This document shows, piece after piece, positions 11,031 to 23,175 of a stretch of DNA of 46,130 bases (positions are counted from its first letter, which is position 1; every line of letters starts with the position of its first letter). The notes under the pieces are model-generated. The model saw only the letters and a program-made list of their open reading frames with translations, did not search any database and was not told the origin of the DNA. This stretch comes from Purshia tridentata (lineage: Eukaryota > Streptophyta > Magnoliopsida > Rosales > Rosaceae). The stretch is from NCBI GenBank assembly GCA_003254885.1, contig QANT01001201.1, forward strand, positions 26,946 through 73,075, read 5' to 3'. A program made the translations under genes and the position numbers.

Positions 11031-11827
11031 ACGTACTGTCCTTAAACCACCTAAAGTGCAGAATCCAAATAACACCCCACAGTATAGGATAATCAAATCT
11101 GTCGCATTGTACCACTGATCACTTATGAGGTTGAGTGTAATTAAGGCCTCATTTGATGCATATATAAGATTGGATTGGATAGGAGAATAGTTAGATTCAT
11201 GAACAATGTAAGAGATGAACTAAGTTTCAAATATCAAGAAAATGATTACAAATTTTAATAACAAAAGCAAATCCATAATTTGTACACTCGGTAATTGTTC
11301 ATGGGAAAGCATAACAGAAGAGATATAAACAAATCTTCATCAAATAAAAGTTCCTTTACTAGCTACAAGCCTAAATTTTACTCAAAACCCAATAAACATG
11401 TGTCATAAGGAACTGTAATTCCAATTTTGCAATATACGTACTGTCCTTAAACCACCTAAAGTGCAGAATCCAAATAACACCCCACAGTATAGGATAATCA
11501 AATCTGTCGCATTGTACCACTGATCACTTATGAGGTTGAGTGTAATTAAGGCCTCATTTGATGCATATATAAGATTGGATTGGATAGGAGAATAGTTAGA
11601 TTCATGAACAATGTAAGAGATGAACTAAGTTTCAAATATCAAGAAAATGATTACAAATTTTAATAACAAAAGCAAATCCATAATTTGTACACTCGGTAAT
11701 TCTTCATGGGAAAGCATAACACAAATCTTCATCAAATAAAAGTTCCTTTACTAGCTACAAGCCTAAATTTTACTCAAAACCCAATAAACATGTGTCATAA
11801 GGAACTGTAATTCCAATTTTGCAATAT
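11031..11827. repeat. Recent 405-bp tandem duplication
   Basis: Copy 1 is 11031-11435 and copy 2 is 11436-11827, head to tail. Both begin ACGTACTGTCCTTAAACCAC or its near equivalent and end with TTTTGCAATAT. I see only one 13-base deletion in copy 2 (in the stretch after GCATAAC) and one substitution (GTAATTGTTC versus GTAATTCTTC), so the duplication is young. It contains no gene. Confidence 0.9.
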
Positions 11828-14187
11828 TTACATTGAATTAAAAGCAAAAAAAAAAAAAAACTAAGACCACCAAGACGAACTTTCTTAGCCCATGTAGCTC
11901 AAAACTTCCCAAGCAGCCATTATCGCGAAGAATAAATTAAGACCCTAAAGAAATACATGACCATGCCAACAATTACAAAAAAATTGCAAGAAAGCCATCA
12001 CCAATTTGGAAAAGATAAATCATAACTCAGACACAAAATACTATCAAACAAGCAAAAGGAATTGGTTGGGTGTTGGGCGTACCTAACAAGTTCAAGGTTT
12101 GTGGTTGCACTGCTTTCAGTTTCAGGTAGTTCCCACTTCCCATAATGGCACCAACTCAAAGCCGCAATGCACAAAAGAAGGGAATGCCTGTCAATATATA
12201 CACGTTAGACCAAAGCCGCTTCAGCCAAGGTTAAACCAACCGCATGCTCTCGTTTCAGCTCTCTTATTTCAGCAATCAGCACTTCTTTTCTCCGTTTCCA
12301 AACGCATCGTTTTGGGAAGACAAATATGTGCTTTTATTATTCATACCATAACAGTTTTTTTTTTAATGGACAGCTATTCTGTCCGACCATCCTAAAACAC
12401 TTTCTTTCTTGATCACCTTCCTAATTTTTTTCCTTTATACCTTCTTTTTATTCACGCCATAATTAGTAATACTAATACTACTGTAAGCCTCCTGACCAAA
12501 AACATTATAATTGGTTTTCTAATTTTTATTCACCCGAAAATTTGTAAATTACAGGTTTTTAAGGAATAAATTGCACAAAAAAAGAAATATGCTGATAGGA
12601 ATAACTGTAAGATACAGTGCGGAGTAAAACCGATTGATTCTTGTAACCAATTTATCCTTCTAAAGTTGTAAGTATCATCCTTATCAAAGAACAATGATAA
12701 TTGTTCCAAAATTTAAGAACAATATAAAAATGCCTTGGTAATGGTAAAATTGTCCTTGGCTAATTTTTGAAGTCCCGTTTTTGCAGTGATTATTCTTGTT
12801 TTCGATTTTTGTATGCCAGACATCTGCACTTGAACTGTTTTAGTTGTTTTACTTGCCAACAAAAAAAGATAGAACTATAGAAGTGTTGCCCATTAAAATT
12901 TCACCCAAAAAAAAAAAGATAAGAAGTGTTAGTAATTTAAATTGGGAAATAATCATGAGGAAAGGAAATGCCTTGTGGTGTTAGCTGGTAAGAAATGATT
13001 TAAATGCTCTGTTTCAAAGTTGAGTTTTAAAACTTGGGTGACAATGAAGAACAGGTTGAGAGCTAATACACATAGGTGATCTGTTTGTGTGAATGTGTCT
13101 TGTGCAGAAGGCATCTAAAACAAGGGACCACTTGTTGTTTGGCTGTAGCTATATATTCCAAATACAATTTGGAAGCATGTTCCTAATTGTGAAGTTGCCT
13201 TACCAATACAGAGAAACAAATATAAGACATGCTGCAGTACAGAAGTAGCTTTAATTGGCCTATGAATTCTTGTCAATTGAAGGGAATAAAAATCTTTCAT
13301 TTATTTTTTTTGGGATTCAATAAAATTTTCATTCATCCAGAATTTTTTTTTTAAAAAAAAGTTAAATGCAAACATCAAACACTAAACCTAGGATCTGAGG
13401 TAGAAACTACCAGAGGCATGTGTAAAAACATCAAACAAGCTTGGCTGTTGTCATTAACTGCTTCTCCGAATTCTAAAGTGGTATGCCTTCAGCCTACTTG
13501 ACTTGGACAGATTGTCAAATCCAAAGTTCTATGCCCTCCTCGAGAGCAGACTGAGAAGTCAATATTGTCTACCTGCACTTGCATGTCCATCCATTACAAA
13601 ATAAGTGAAAACCAAGCAAAACAGTTTCGGACTTTTTGTTTATCGTTGGCCGACATAACACGGCAGGCTGTGAAAACTGTGGAACAGAGTGAACAGTGGC
13701 TTGTCTTTACTCATTACATAACTTGGCAGACGTATTACTCACTTGGTACTTGGTTGGTAGAAACAATGTGTAACATGTCACCAACAGCAACCTATGTGTG
13801 ATAATTAATTAATAAGATATTATAAATAAATAAATAATACAATTTTGGAGAGCAGACAGCCACAAGAAGAAGATTTTATGTCTTTCGAGTTTGAGAGTCA
13901 CACAAAAAGATGACAGAGAGTCAGTGAGAGAGAGCGGATCCGCTTGGAACTACGGAATGAACGGCACGGATATCAGATGCCCTTTTCACTACGCTTTTTG
14001 CAGGTGGGCCCCCACCATTCAATAACACAGTGCTGTTCTGATATGAGTCATGACAGGGTTGCTCTAGCTGATCAAAATCCCCACCTGCCACGTGTTTCTA
14101 CTGCAAGCAAGCTTTTCTCCACAACACCACCCAATAATTTGCCACACTTACCCATAAAGTAAGCACAGTCACGCAATAATTTTAAAT
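11828..14187. other. Intergenic region, no supported gene
   Basis: It follows the tandem duplication with a poly(A) run near 11847-11861. One minus-strand frame of 20 codons at 12143-12083 ends at a plausible donor, but no partner exon was found. Several A or T runs, as at 12908 and 13350, suggest old retroposon debris. No other gene is seen. Confidence 0.4.
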
Positions 14188-14633
14188 GAGGGCTGTTGTT
14201 TACCCACTATTTTTTTATCACTTAATATAATTCTTTTCCATTTAGTGAATTACAATTCTAACTTAATCTAAAATAAGATAGATGAGATAAGGAAAGAGAG
14301 AGGAGAGATACGGAGAAAACGGAGGCAGGCGGGATGGACCATTGGCGGGGAGCCGACAACAATGGCAACGAGGGGTTGGAACTTGAGAAAGGGAGGTTGG
14401 AGGCCAACCCGCCAGTGGTGGTGGCGGACGAACATGATCAGAGAGAATGAACTAGGTGGTTGAAGTCGAGGGTGGGGTCGAGACTTGAGTGGCTAGGTTT
14501 TGATTTTTTATTTGTATTATATGGTATTTTAATAAATTTAAGAGTGTGTAATGAGAAATTTTAGAATATGAAAGAAAAAAAATTGAAGTAAAAAATGAGT
14601 GTGTAATAAGGAAGTGTGCAAATAGCATCACTC
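14188..14633. mobile_element. MITE-like element with degenerate terminal inverted repeats
   Basis: The left end GAGGGCTGTTGTTTACCCACT and the reverse complement of the right end (GAGTGATGCTATTTGCACACT) match at 15 of the first 21 bases. The 446-bp interior has a GC-rich core (about 14310-14480) between AT-rich flanks and no transposase. Such short non-autonomous elements are common near plant genes. A clear target-site duplication was not found, so the family is unassigned. Confidence 0.4.
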
Positions 14634-15369
14634 TATAAAATAAAAGAATAAAACTATGCCAGATTTTGAGGACTAGTAATTTACTATGTACACATAAATT
14701 GTAAATTTAAAACTAACATGTTCCTCTTGCAACTCAATACTGAATTAATTGAGAAATAGAAGATGAAGATAATATTTTTGGATCTCGGAGGAAGGAAGGT
14801 ATTTGAATTTGGGTTGTTTCTTATGGAGAAAAATACATTAAACTACAAGTTAGTTTATTCAAATTTATATGGTTCCAACCAAATAATGATATATGCTCTA
14901 AATAAAAGATAAAGAAGTGAATGTTTCTATTGTCATTTTAGAATCTAATGCAACTTTTGTTCTATAGTCTTTTGAAACATTAGGTTTTTAGCCTAACATC
15001 AATTCCTCAACTTTCCATAAAAAAAATACTTGCTATTATAAGTGAAGCTATATGAAGAGAAAGATTTATTAGCCACTTTCTTTATATTAAGAGAAAGTGC
15101 AGTGGCCAAAAAAAAAAAAGAAAGAGAGAAAGTGCATGTATATACGTGTCCATGGAACATTCTTATTCTATTTATATACTCAACACAATACATTCAATTT
15201 AAGAAAAAAAAAATTATCTTTTAGTTTAAAAATGTTATCACTAACTATGGTAGTAATTTGCAACGTGGTAAAAGGGTCTAAATGCAGATAAAAAGCAAAT
15301 TAAGGGAAGACAGAGTTCGTGAAGGGCAAAAATTACTCGAAAAAGGGGTGATGGGGGGATTAACTATTA
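14634..15369. other. Intergenic, distal promoter of the Dof gene
   Basis: AT-rich DNA with poly(A)/poly(T) runs and no recognised gene. Open frames at 14999-15291 are low complexity. Confidence 0.4.
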
Positions 15370-15478
15370 AGATATTTAGGGAAAGTCATTGAAGCCAAAA
15401 ATGGAGTGAAAAGGCAGGCAGGAGGAAGAGGCAGGAAAAAGGGTGAAAGAGAGAGTTTGGTGAATGGTGCTGACGTGG
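15370..15478 (+). promoter_or_regulatory. Evening-element core and TGACGTGG site upstream of the CDF gene
   Basis: AGATATT at 15370-15376 is the reverse complement of AATATCT, the core of the evening element bound by CCA1/LHY-type clock MYBs; reading on gives AAATATCT, 8 of 9 bases of the full element. TGACGTGG follows at 15471-15478. The sites are about 420 and 320 bp before the ATG. CDF genes are known clock outputs, so the element is plausible, but a 7-8 base match also occurs by chance. Confidence 0.35.
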
Positions 15479-15792
15479 AAGGAAAAAAGTAGAGGACAAG
15501 AGGAGCACTATATCTTTTTATGAAATGTGGGGAATCCAACAGAGCCAAAGATCCTAAAGGCCACATACAACTTGTGGCTCACAATTTCCCCTCCTTGATG
15601 ATGTGGCATTCCCCACCTTGTTAAACCCCACTAGGCTAATTGCCTAATACCATCACCCATTCACTTCTCTTATTCTCAATTCTCTTCAACACCAATTTAC
15701 ACAAACACCGAAGAAAAGAAGACTCGTCTTTGTTTGAAAGAGAGGAACACACAGAGACAGAGAGGTTCTTGGGATTTTAGCAAATTACAAGA

Positions 15793-18589
15793 ATGTCCAA
15801 GAATGAAAGCCCCACGTTAAAGCTGTTCGGGCGGACCATACCTTTGGCTTTGGCGCCACTGAACCATGAGGTTTCGGCTGCTGACTCTGACTCTGACGCT
15901 GCTGCTGCTGCTGCTGCTACTGCTTGCGGTGGTGTTGAAGACTACCTTTCAGATAACAAGCTGCCTTCTACTTCTTCTTCTTCAGCTACTAGTTCGCGTG
16001 AAGAGGACTCTGCGAGAGAAGAACCAAATGGCCTACAAGGGGACAAGGTATGTCATATGTCTGAGTTAATTTTGAGTTTTCTATGGTGGCTGCTAATATT
16101 CTAATACTATTTCATATTCTAAGACCAGCCCATTTTTCAGAATCTCGGAATTGTAAATGGGTCGACTTTACTTCCTCGGGATTTTGTGATTTTGGGATCT
16201 CAAAGTTGAGATAAGAAATCATTAATTATCATTGATTATTTGTAGTTGAGAAATCAAGATTGTCAATTTGGTCCTCTTATTCTTTTTTTGCTTTACTTGC
16301 CATCTTGTTTATATTGAGGTTGACTGATATAGGGTCATTGTGGGACTTGAGGGTTAAGTCTCATGACATTTGAATGCTTTTAAGGCTATTTTGGATTGAT
16401 GATTCATATTCTGGGTTCAGTTTGATTTTGTTCAAGTTGCTTTCTTTTCACTGCACTTTAGATACAGCTAATTATGCTTTTGGCTCTGCAACTTTTTCCA
16501 TTGATACCTGATCGGCTTACTCTTTTGTTGAGCAAGAGTCCTTTCTGTATCCATATTTTTCCATAAGTGATCTTGCCCTGTTTTTCTCAGGAGAAAAGTT
16601 TATCCATTTGTGTCAAAATTAAGAGAGAGCGAGAGAGAGAGAGAGAGAGAGAGCGTATTTCTAGAGGTTTCTTTGTTTCAGAAGTACTATTGTCAGTTTC
16701 AACAGCTGCTGGTAATGGTAAATTCCAAGATGTGCATCATGTGCATTTGGTTTTTCTGCAGTGATCAATTTTTCCCTCATAAGCCTCTTCTACTTTTTTT
16801 CTTTTGTGACAGCTTTCTGTTTTCCTCCGTCTGCTTCTGTAACAACTTTGTTTTCTTGTTTGGCTCCCTTCTTATCTACTTTAATTCCCCTTGATATGTT
16901 TGTAAATGAACTAAGTTCTGAGTGTAAAGAAACAAAGAAAATCTGTTGAAGATTCATTATAACTTATTTTCTATTGTTTTACTTTGCTTCAATAGCATGA
17001 AAGCTGATTGTGTCCAAAATGGTTAGTCAATTGGCTCTCAAATTTCTCATGGTATAATGGCTGTGTATCAAACTAATATAAGTAAATGTTTTAGCATGCA
17101 TGCCCACAACAATCTGTTTAGGAGTAATAAATAAGGATTAACTGATTAAGCATGATGCTGAGATGTATCATCTACTTTTGTTCTTTCTTTTTGAAAGTCT
17201 AGTTCAGTTCTCTTGCCTTTTTTTTTTACTTAACTGGAAAACAGCTGCTGCACTTTTCTGATTGGAACTTTTTGTTTAAATTCTTAGCAAACAATATCAC
17301 AAAAGGAACTCACCGATGATAAACAGGAAGATAATACCTCAGATCATATCTCAGAAGACTTAAAAGCCCCTACAACACCATCTGGAATTAGTGAGAATCC
17401 TAAAACTCCCTCAGTTGACAGAGAAACTTCATCTCTGCAATCCTCTAAGAATGGAGAACAGGGTGAGAGCAGTAGCTCACAAGAAAAGACTCTGAAGAAG
17501 CCAGACAAGATACTTCCATGTCCCCGATGTAATAGCATGGACACCAAGTTCTGTTACTACAACAATTACAATGTCAACCAGCCCCGTCACTTCTGCAAGA
17601 ACTGTCAGAGATACTGGACTGCTGGAGGAATCATGAGAAATGTGCCCGTGGGTGCTGGTCGTCGCAAGAATAAGAACTCTTCAACTTCACAGTATCGTCA
17701 GATATTAATGTCGGATGCTGTTCAAGCAGCTCGCGCTAGTAGTGCTGCAAATGGTGCACACAATCCTACTTTGGGAAGGAATGGCACTGTCCTTACCTTT
17801 GGTTCGGATTCTCCTCTTTGTGAATCAATGGCTTCTGCATTGAACCTTGCAGAGAAAACACAAAATTGTACTCAAAATGAGTTTCATAGACCTGAACAAA
17901 GAATTTTGGTTTCAAATGGGGATGACCACTCAAGTGGATCTTCTATTACAGCTTCAAATTCATCAGAGAGAGTAAGCAAAGCCAGTTTACAAGAAGCAGT
18001 GGTTAACAACTATCAAGGCTTCCCTCCTCAAGTACAATGCTTTCCAGGGCCCCATTGGCCTTATCTATGGAACTCCCCTGCTCAGTGGACCTCTGCAATG
18101 CCTCCACCTGCTTTCTGCCATTCAGGCTTTCCAATATCATTCTACCCTGCACCACCGTATTGGGGCTGCACTGTACCGGCTGGCTCTTGGAATGTACCTG
18201 ATATCTCCTCACCATCCTCTACCCTCAGCAACTGTGCTACTAGCTCTGGTTCAAATTCACCAACCTTAGGGAAACACTCAAGAGATGGGGACATCTTTAA
18301 CCCAGCCAGCTCTCAGAAAGAAGAGCCCACAAGAGAGAACAGTTCAGATAGAGGTGTTTGGATACCAAAAACATTAAGGATTGATGATCCCAGTGAAGCT
18401 GCAAAGAGCTCTATATGGGCAACACTAGGCATTAAGAATGAAAAGGGGAATTGTACTAATGAGAGAGGTCTCTTCCAGGCATTTCAATCAAAGGGAGATG
18501 AGAAAAATCATGGGGTCGAAACATCTCCAATGTTGCAAGCCAATCCTGCAGCCTTTTCCCGGTCACTCAACTTCCATGAGAGAACATGA
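15793..18589 (+). CDS. CDF: CYCLING DOF FACTOR (CDF) transcription factor
   Basis: Two exons, 15793-16047 and 17288-18589, joined in phase 0, give 518 residues. The Dof zinc finger is C163-x2-C166-x21-C188-x2-C191, followed by the basic [11 protein letters not shown] segment that contacts AAAG sites. CDF hallmarks outside the finger are the N-terminal IKLFG-type motif ([10 protein letters not shown]), [10 protein letters not shown], and the C-terminal RSLNFHE box. In Arabidopsis, CDFs repress CONSTANS and FT and are degraded through FKF1 and GIGANTEA, which bind C-terminal motifs. Oddities: seven GCT codons at 15898-15918 encode an alanine run, likely length-variable, and Ile200 stands where GGTMR is usual in the finger loop. 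The 1240-bp intron carries a (GA)n tract. From gene order, the closest Arabidopsis relatives should be CDF5 (At1g69570) and At1g26790. Confidence 0.92.
16621..16654. repeat. (GA)n microsatellite in the CDF intron
   Basis: A GA dinucleotide run interrupted by two C bases, inside the only CDF intron. It is likely to vary in length between individuals. Confidence 0.85.
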
Positions 18590-21174
18590 TCACAGCTGAA
18601 GTTGAGTTGTGAACTTTGGAAATGTGACTGAAGGGAGTTTATTTCACCTTAAGGCAAGGTTATCAATCAACCTCAATCCTTGAACTTCAATACTAGAAAT
18701 CCATCTGTGAGGATACAGTAGAAGGATCCATCCAGTCACTTTTTAGGAGAGCAGAGCTGTTTCTGACTAGACCCATAGATGTTTTTGTTTACTTTTTTAT
18801 TTTTCTCTCTATGTAACAGTATGAACAGGTAATTTTGTTTTCACCTTAGATGGTTCAGCAAGTTTTCATACACATACTCATCTAATAAAAAAGAGAGATA
18901 CCGTGGATGTATCAAACGCCCAACATTTGTGGAATAAACTTCAATTTTCTCAGATGCTTTCTGCTATGAGTGTTTCCATTTGTTTGAGATTCTGACTTAC
19001 TCTAACCTATGCTGTTAAAATGAAAAATGTTGTAGAACCCTTAACTTTTGAGCTTATAAATTTTCCATTTCTTAGCATGAAGTTATTTAGAGATGGTTGA
19101 AGCCTGTTATTGAAAAGGCCAAAGAGGTTGCAGTTGCATAGATTTTGTAATGTTATAGTTTTAATATGGATCTTATAGTTAATTTAGTGCATGATAGAAT
19201 ATTAAAATGTAAGATTGAAAAGTCCTTGTAGGCCCTCTCAGTTGTGTAGATAAGCTTGGAACTTGTGTCAATAACCGAGGCACCTCTATCTTTCAAGCAG
19301 AACGAAAGTGAAATACCAAAAAGTGTATCTAGTCTTAAGCCAAGTATATCCACAAACACAAAGTGGCTTTTGCTTTCTCTTTTTCACTTTGCTGGATAAT
19401 ATTTCAAAATCAGACTCCATTAATATATGTGTCTAATCCCTCAGCCAAGAGAAACATTCAGATATTTCAGTGTCTTCCTTGTCACTAGGAGGGCACAGTT
19501 TCTGCACAGCATTAGTTGTTATGGGACCCAATGCATGTGATTCCAAGAGAAACATTCAGAAATATGTGTGTATATATTATTAATAAATACAAACGTATAT
19601 TATGAAGACACACACATGTTACATTTTTTATATAAAGAAACATGTTATGTTTGATTTTAGCATCATCAAGACATCAACCACTATTATAGTAATGTGTGAC
19701 ATTTATCCAAACGTCGCTGTACTTTAAGCGCCCTTGAAAACTCTTGTGGTTCTCATTTGTCGTAGGAGTTTTCATTACTTGGTTCTGTTTCATAGAGAAT
19801 ATTATTTGGCACCAAAGTTTTTTGAGTTGGACACACTTGTTATGTCTGTTTGAATATTCAAAAAGTTCTCCTAGACGTTGTCCAAAAATGTTTTCATAAA
19901 AGAAACAACAAAATTAGAAACTAATTTACTCCTGCATCAGAAACAGAAAACTAATTGAAGTCCTGTATCTAGAAAGATAACGCAACTATATATACTATCA
20001 GAAATCTTAGTGTTGTGAAGCTTGGAAAAATCCAGTGTAAAACTGCCTTTATACATTCTCACATTCTGACAGAGGCAATGTAAGTTTTCATGGTTTTTAT
20101 CCATTGAAAAAAATAAATCATTAAAACCTAAAACAACAATGAAAGGGACAGAAACATGGTATACAAATTCAACCAAAACATGGTATACAAAATCATGGCA
20201 ACAGTTTGACAGGTCGATTTTTATGATGCATGTTACCTCCCTAATGAGACTTCTTAGGCCTTATTATAAATTTGATTAGATCCCATATTAGATGTAAAAA
20301 GTAGTTATAAAAACCATGATGGAATGAAAAATTTTCTTTTTCGCTTAATCAAAAGAAAAAACATCTGGCACTAGGGAATTTGTTTTTGGTTGGGTATGGA
20401 CTTGGGTCCAAAAGATTTGGAAACAACAACTAGAAACTAGGAAGGACCAATAAAGTGGGCAAGCTTTGTCGAGAGCCAAATACGTGGGCCCTCAGAAGGC
20501 CTCCAAACTCGGCCCAAGTCCAGGTTCTACTACTCATGCAAAACCATTAATCAATGACTTTTTTTGTGCAAAAGTCATTGGTGTAAATTACAGGGTCGAT
20601 TGTGGCCAAAAGAATGTTGTCCCAATTTCTTGGAAGTTTCATGTCATTCTCAAAACTTCCCGGGGAAACATGATAGTCAGTCACGCATTAAGGGTTTTTG
20701 GAAAATTCTAGAAGGGAAACACAGAGAACACGATATCAAATTTGTTATAGAATTAGAAACTTTTAAAAATTAATTATACGGACGTGAACCTTAATAACTT
20801 GGTCTAAACTGAATCTGTCATCAATCTTTGTTGCCCAAAACAGAACATTTGACTTATTAAAATACCAAAACAGAGGTTTTGGTAGGTTGAAGAGAGGAAA
20901 ACCATTTCCTAGGTTCCCACTTCTCTTCCAAACAGAATATTATAACAAGCTTTGCATAAATTCTTGTGTGTTTGATCGTTTTCCACGAAAATGTGGTCGA
21001 TTCACATAGTAGCTTCTCCGGTTCTCCTCTTTAGAAAGTTAACCACATTGACAACTGACCCTTCAAACACAAGCCTCTTCTCTTTTTGGTTCAATATAAC
21101 AGTCTCCAAGTGTTGCTAATTAGTTACATCACTAACATACCCTAATAACATCTTTACTTTTCTCTGCGTTATCA
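18590..21174. other. CDF 3' flank and intergenic region
   Basis: The first few hundred bases should be the CDF 3' UTR (an AATAAA-like CTAATAAAA occurs near 18881). The remainder is AT-rich with no recognised gene; the part just before 21175 is the CML promoter. Short open frames at 19153-20773 match nothing I know. Confidence 0.45.
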
Positions 21175-21654
21175 ATGGAATTGTGTTTGCAGGACTTTGT
21201 CGGACCCTTAGTGAAATTCCTCTGCACCAGATGGAAGGTTTGGACCAAAACCCACGACCCAAATTCTGAATCACCAGCACCAACCCATCAGTCTCTTATT
21301 TCTTGCAACAAAGAAGTGGTTGAAATACCGACCGTAGAAGATGTAAAGGTGGTGATGGAGAGACTAGGAATATGTTACGAGGCAGATGAAGGCGATATTC
21401 AAAAAGAGCTTACTGCACAACTGTTTGAGGAGGAGGCCAGCTTGGAGGAGTTGAAGGGAGCCTTTGATGTGTATGATCAGAACAAAGATGGGTTTATAGA
21501 AGCAGCAGAATTACAGAGAGTTTTTTGCAGTCTGGGTCTCAAGGAAGGGTTTGGATTGGAGGAATGCCAGAGGATGATCAAGGCTAGAGACACCAACCGA
21601 GATGGACTGATTGATTTGCATGAGTTTGTGAGACATATGGAGTTCAACTTTTGA
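21175..21654 (+). CDS. Calmodulin-like EF-hand protein (CML45/46-like)
   Basis: Intronless gene of 159 residues. Two C-terminal EF-hands have complete calcium-binding loops: DQNKDGFIEAAE at 101-112 and DTNRDGLIDLHE at 139-150, each with acidic residues at positions 1, 5, 9 and 12 and Gly at 6. The N-terminal half lacks EF-hands; residues 1-25 are hydrophobic and basic (PLVKFLCTRWKVW) and could be a membrane- or target-binding helix. An acidic helix (ELTAQLFEEEASLEELKGAF) precedes the first hand. Plant CMLs sense calcium transients and bind target proteins; its partner cannot be read from sequence. At 159 residues it is shorter than the roughly 200 of CML45/46. It is not part of the conserved gene order I recall for its neighbours, so it may be a lineage-specific insertion. 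Confidence 0.85.
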   Translation: MELCLQDFVGPLVKFLCTRWKVWTKTHDPNSESPAPTHQSLISCNKEVVEIPTVEDVKVVMERLGICYEADEGDIQKELTAQLFEEEASLEELKGAFDVYDQNKDGFIEAAELQRVFCSLGLKEGFGLEECQRMIKARDTNRDGLIDLHEFVRHMEFNF

Positions 21655-23175
21655 TGACTGCTGCATCCCAAAAACTGCTCAAGTATAACACAAAATATAT
21701 GCCAAAGAAGATTTGTTCTTATTTTATTATAGTTTTTAGTTATAACTTATAGGCAAATTGTGAGTCTTGTACGACTTATTACTAGTTTTTGCTGTCGTTT
21801 TGAATTGGATAATTACAATATTCTTGAGGATTAATGCTTTGCAATTTTTTCTTTTTTATTTTAATTTTGCTTAGATGTGTTGCACATGATTCACGGCATG
21901 GTAATTCTACCTTTGCAGACCTTTTTATATTTTATGCTCTCTCTGTTTCCATTCCCACACATTTTGGATGTACAAACATAGGACATAACTTAGGACCCAG
22001 CTGGGCAGGTCAAGTTGGTCAAATACCATAGTCAAGGGTGTTTGAATATTGGGAGGGTTTGGTTTACCAAAGTATGTGGTTTGAAATTCAATTTTGGTTT
22101 AGAAAATATTGAATTGAACCCAAAATCAGCCCAAGAGAGGCCCAAGTATATGTAGCCCCAGGAAAAGCGTACACAGGCTTGAGATGCAAAATCATGTAAG
22201 CCTTTTGTATAAATCCAAGAGGCTGATGCTGAATACTAAGTAATAATAATTAATAGGTGAAGTTTGGACCACTCAAGTTTCCTGTTTTGGGTGACAGACT
22301 TGAAAAGCTTGTATGCCAAAATCCCAGTGAATTATATTTTTACAGGGACCGAGTTTAATGCGTGCGTGATAAACATCCTTTGCAAGCAAACTCTGGATTT
22401 CTATCCCACAAATGTGTAAAATATTAAGTTCCAAACGGACAAACCCCCTCCTCCCATGTGCGTTGCATGAAGTCTTAGTAAGGTTCTGCTGATGGGGACA
22501 TGATGTTTGAACAGTTCCCATCATGAATGCATAGGAGGAGAGAATAGAGATCATGCTCATGCTGGTTGGCGTGTTCAGCTTGCAGAATTTGTGCATGAGT
22601 TTTACAGGCCCAGTGGGAAAAGGATGTTCCAACTAGTTCCAAATAGTTCCAAAACCCTGTTTTTGTCTTTGTTAGCCTCATCATTTTTCATCATTCTCCC
22701 CAACATATAAATCTTTTTCCCATATATTTTCTTACTCAGATAATAAACTACAAGATTTCATAACATTAGCCATCAAAACCCAATACCGGCTTATCATTTT
22801 CTTGACTTTGACGGAAATTCCTGCTCACAAAAATTGGTTTTTCTGATAGTTCATGTGTTAGGAAAAGAAGGATAAAATGTGACATATCAATTGTGACAAT
22901 AACCTTTTAACTTATTTGTTTCACTATTTGGTAAGGGTCTCATGTGAGAGTGGTGAGGGGTATTGGAAAAAGATGGTGGGATATGACTTAAAAGATACTG
23001 ATGCAGATATTTCAGTGTCAGCGAGAACTAGAACAACAACAATCCTTTCTCTTTACCTCTAATGGCTTACTGGTTTTCTTGGACCACAACCACATAGAGG
23101 TCCTTTTTTATGATTGTTATGTGAAAACCCTTTCCAGCTTTTGCAATTGGCTTCTAACTTCATGTCTTCGTGTCT
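21655..23175. other. Intergenic region between CML and MYB genes
   Basis: It contains the CML 3' UTR and, near 23175, the MYB 3' UTR. Frames at 22273-22710 on both strands resemble no known protein. Nothing else was recognised. Confidence 0.45.

Noticed and set aside
12083-12143. Minus-strand first exon (MGSGNYLKLKAVQPQ...) ending at GTACGC
   Set aside because: No downstream exon with matching phase was found; the nearest candidate near 11960 stops at once in the required frame.
13911-13930. Sequence resembling miR156 (TGACAGAGAGTCAGTGAG)
   Set aside because: Bases differ inside the mature region and no complementary arm is seen nearby, so no hairpin.
22273-22710. Overlapping open frames on both strands (up to 119 codons)
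   Set aside because: No similarity to known domains, no splice or promoter support, and mirrored frames typical of chance.
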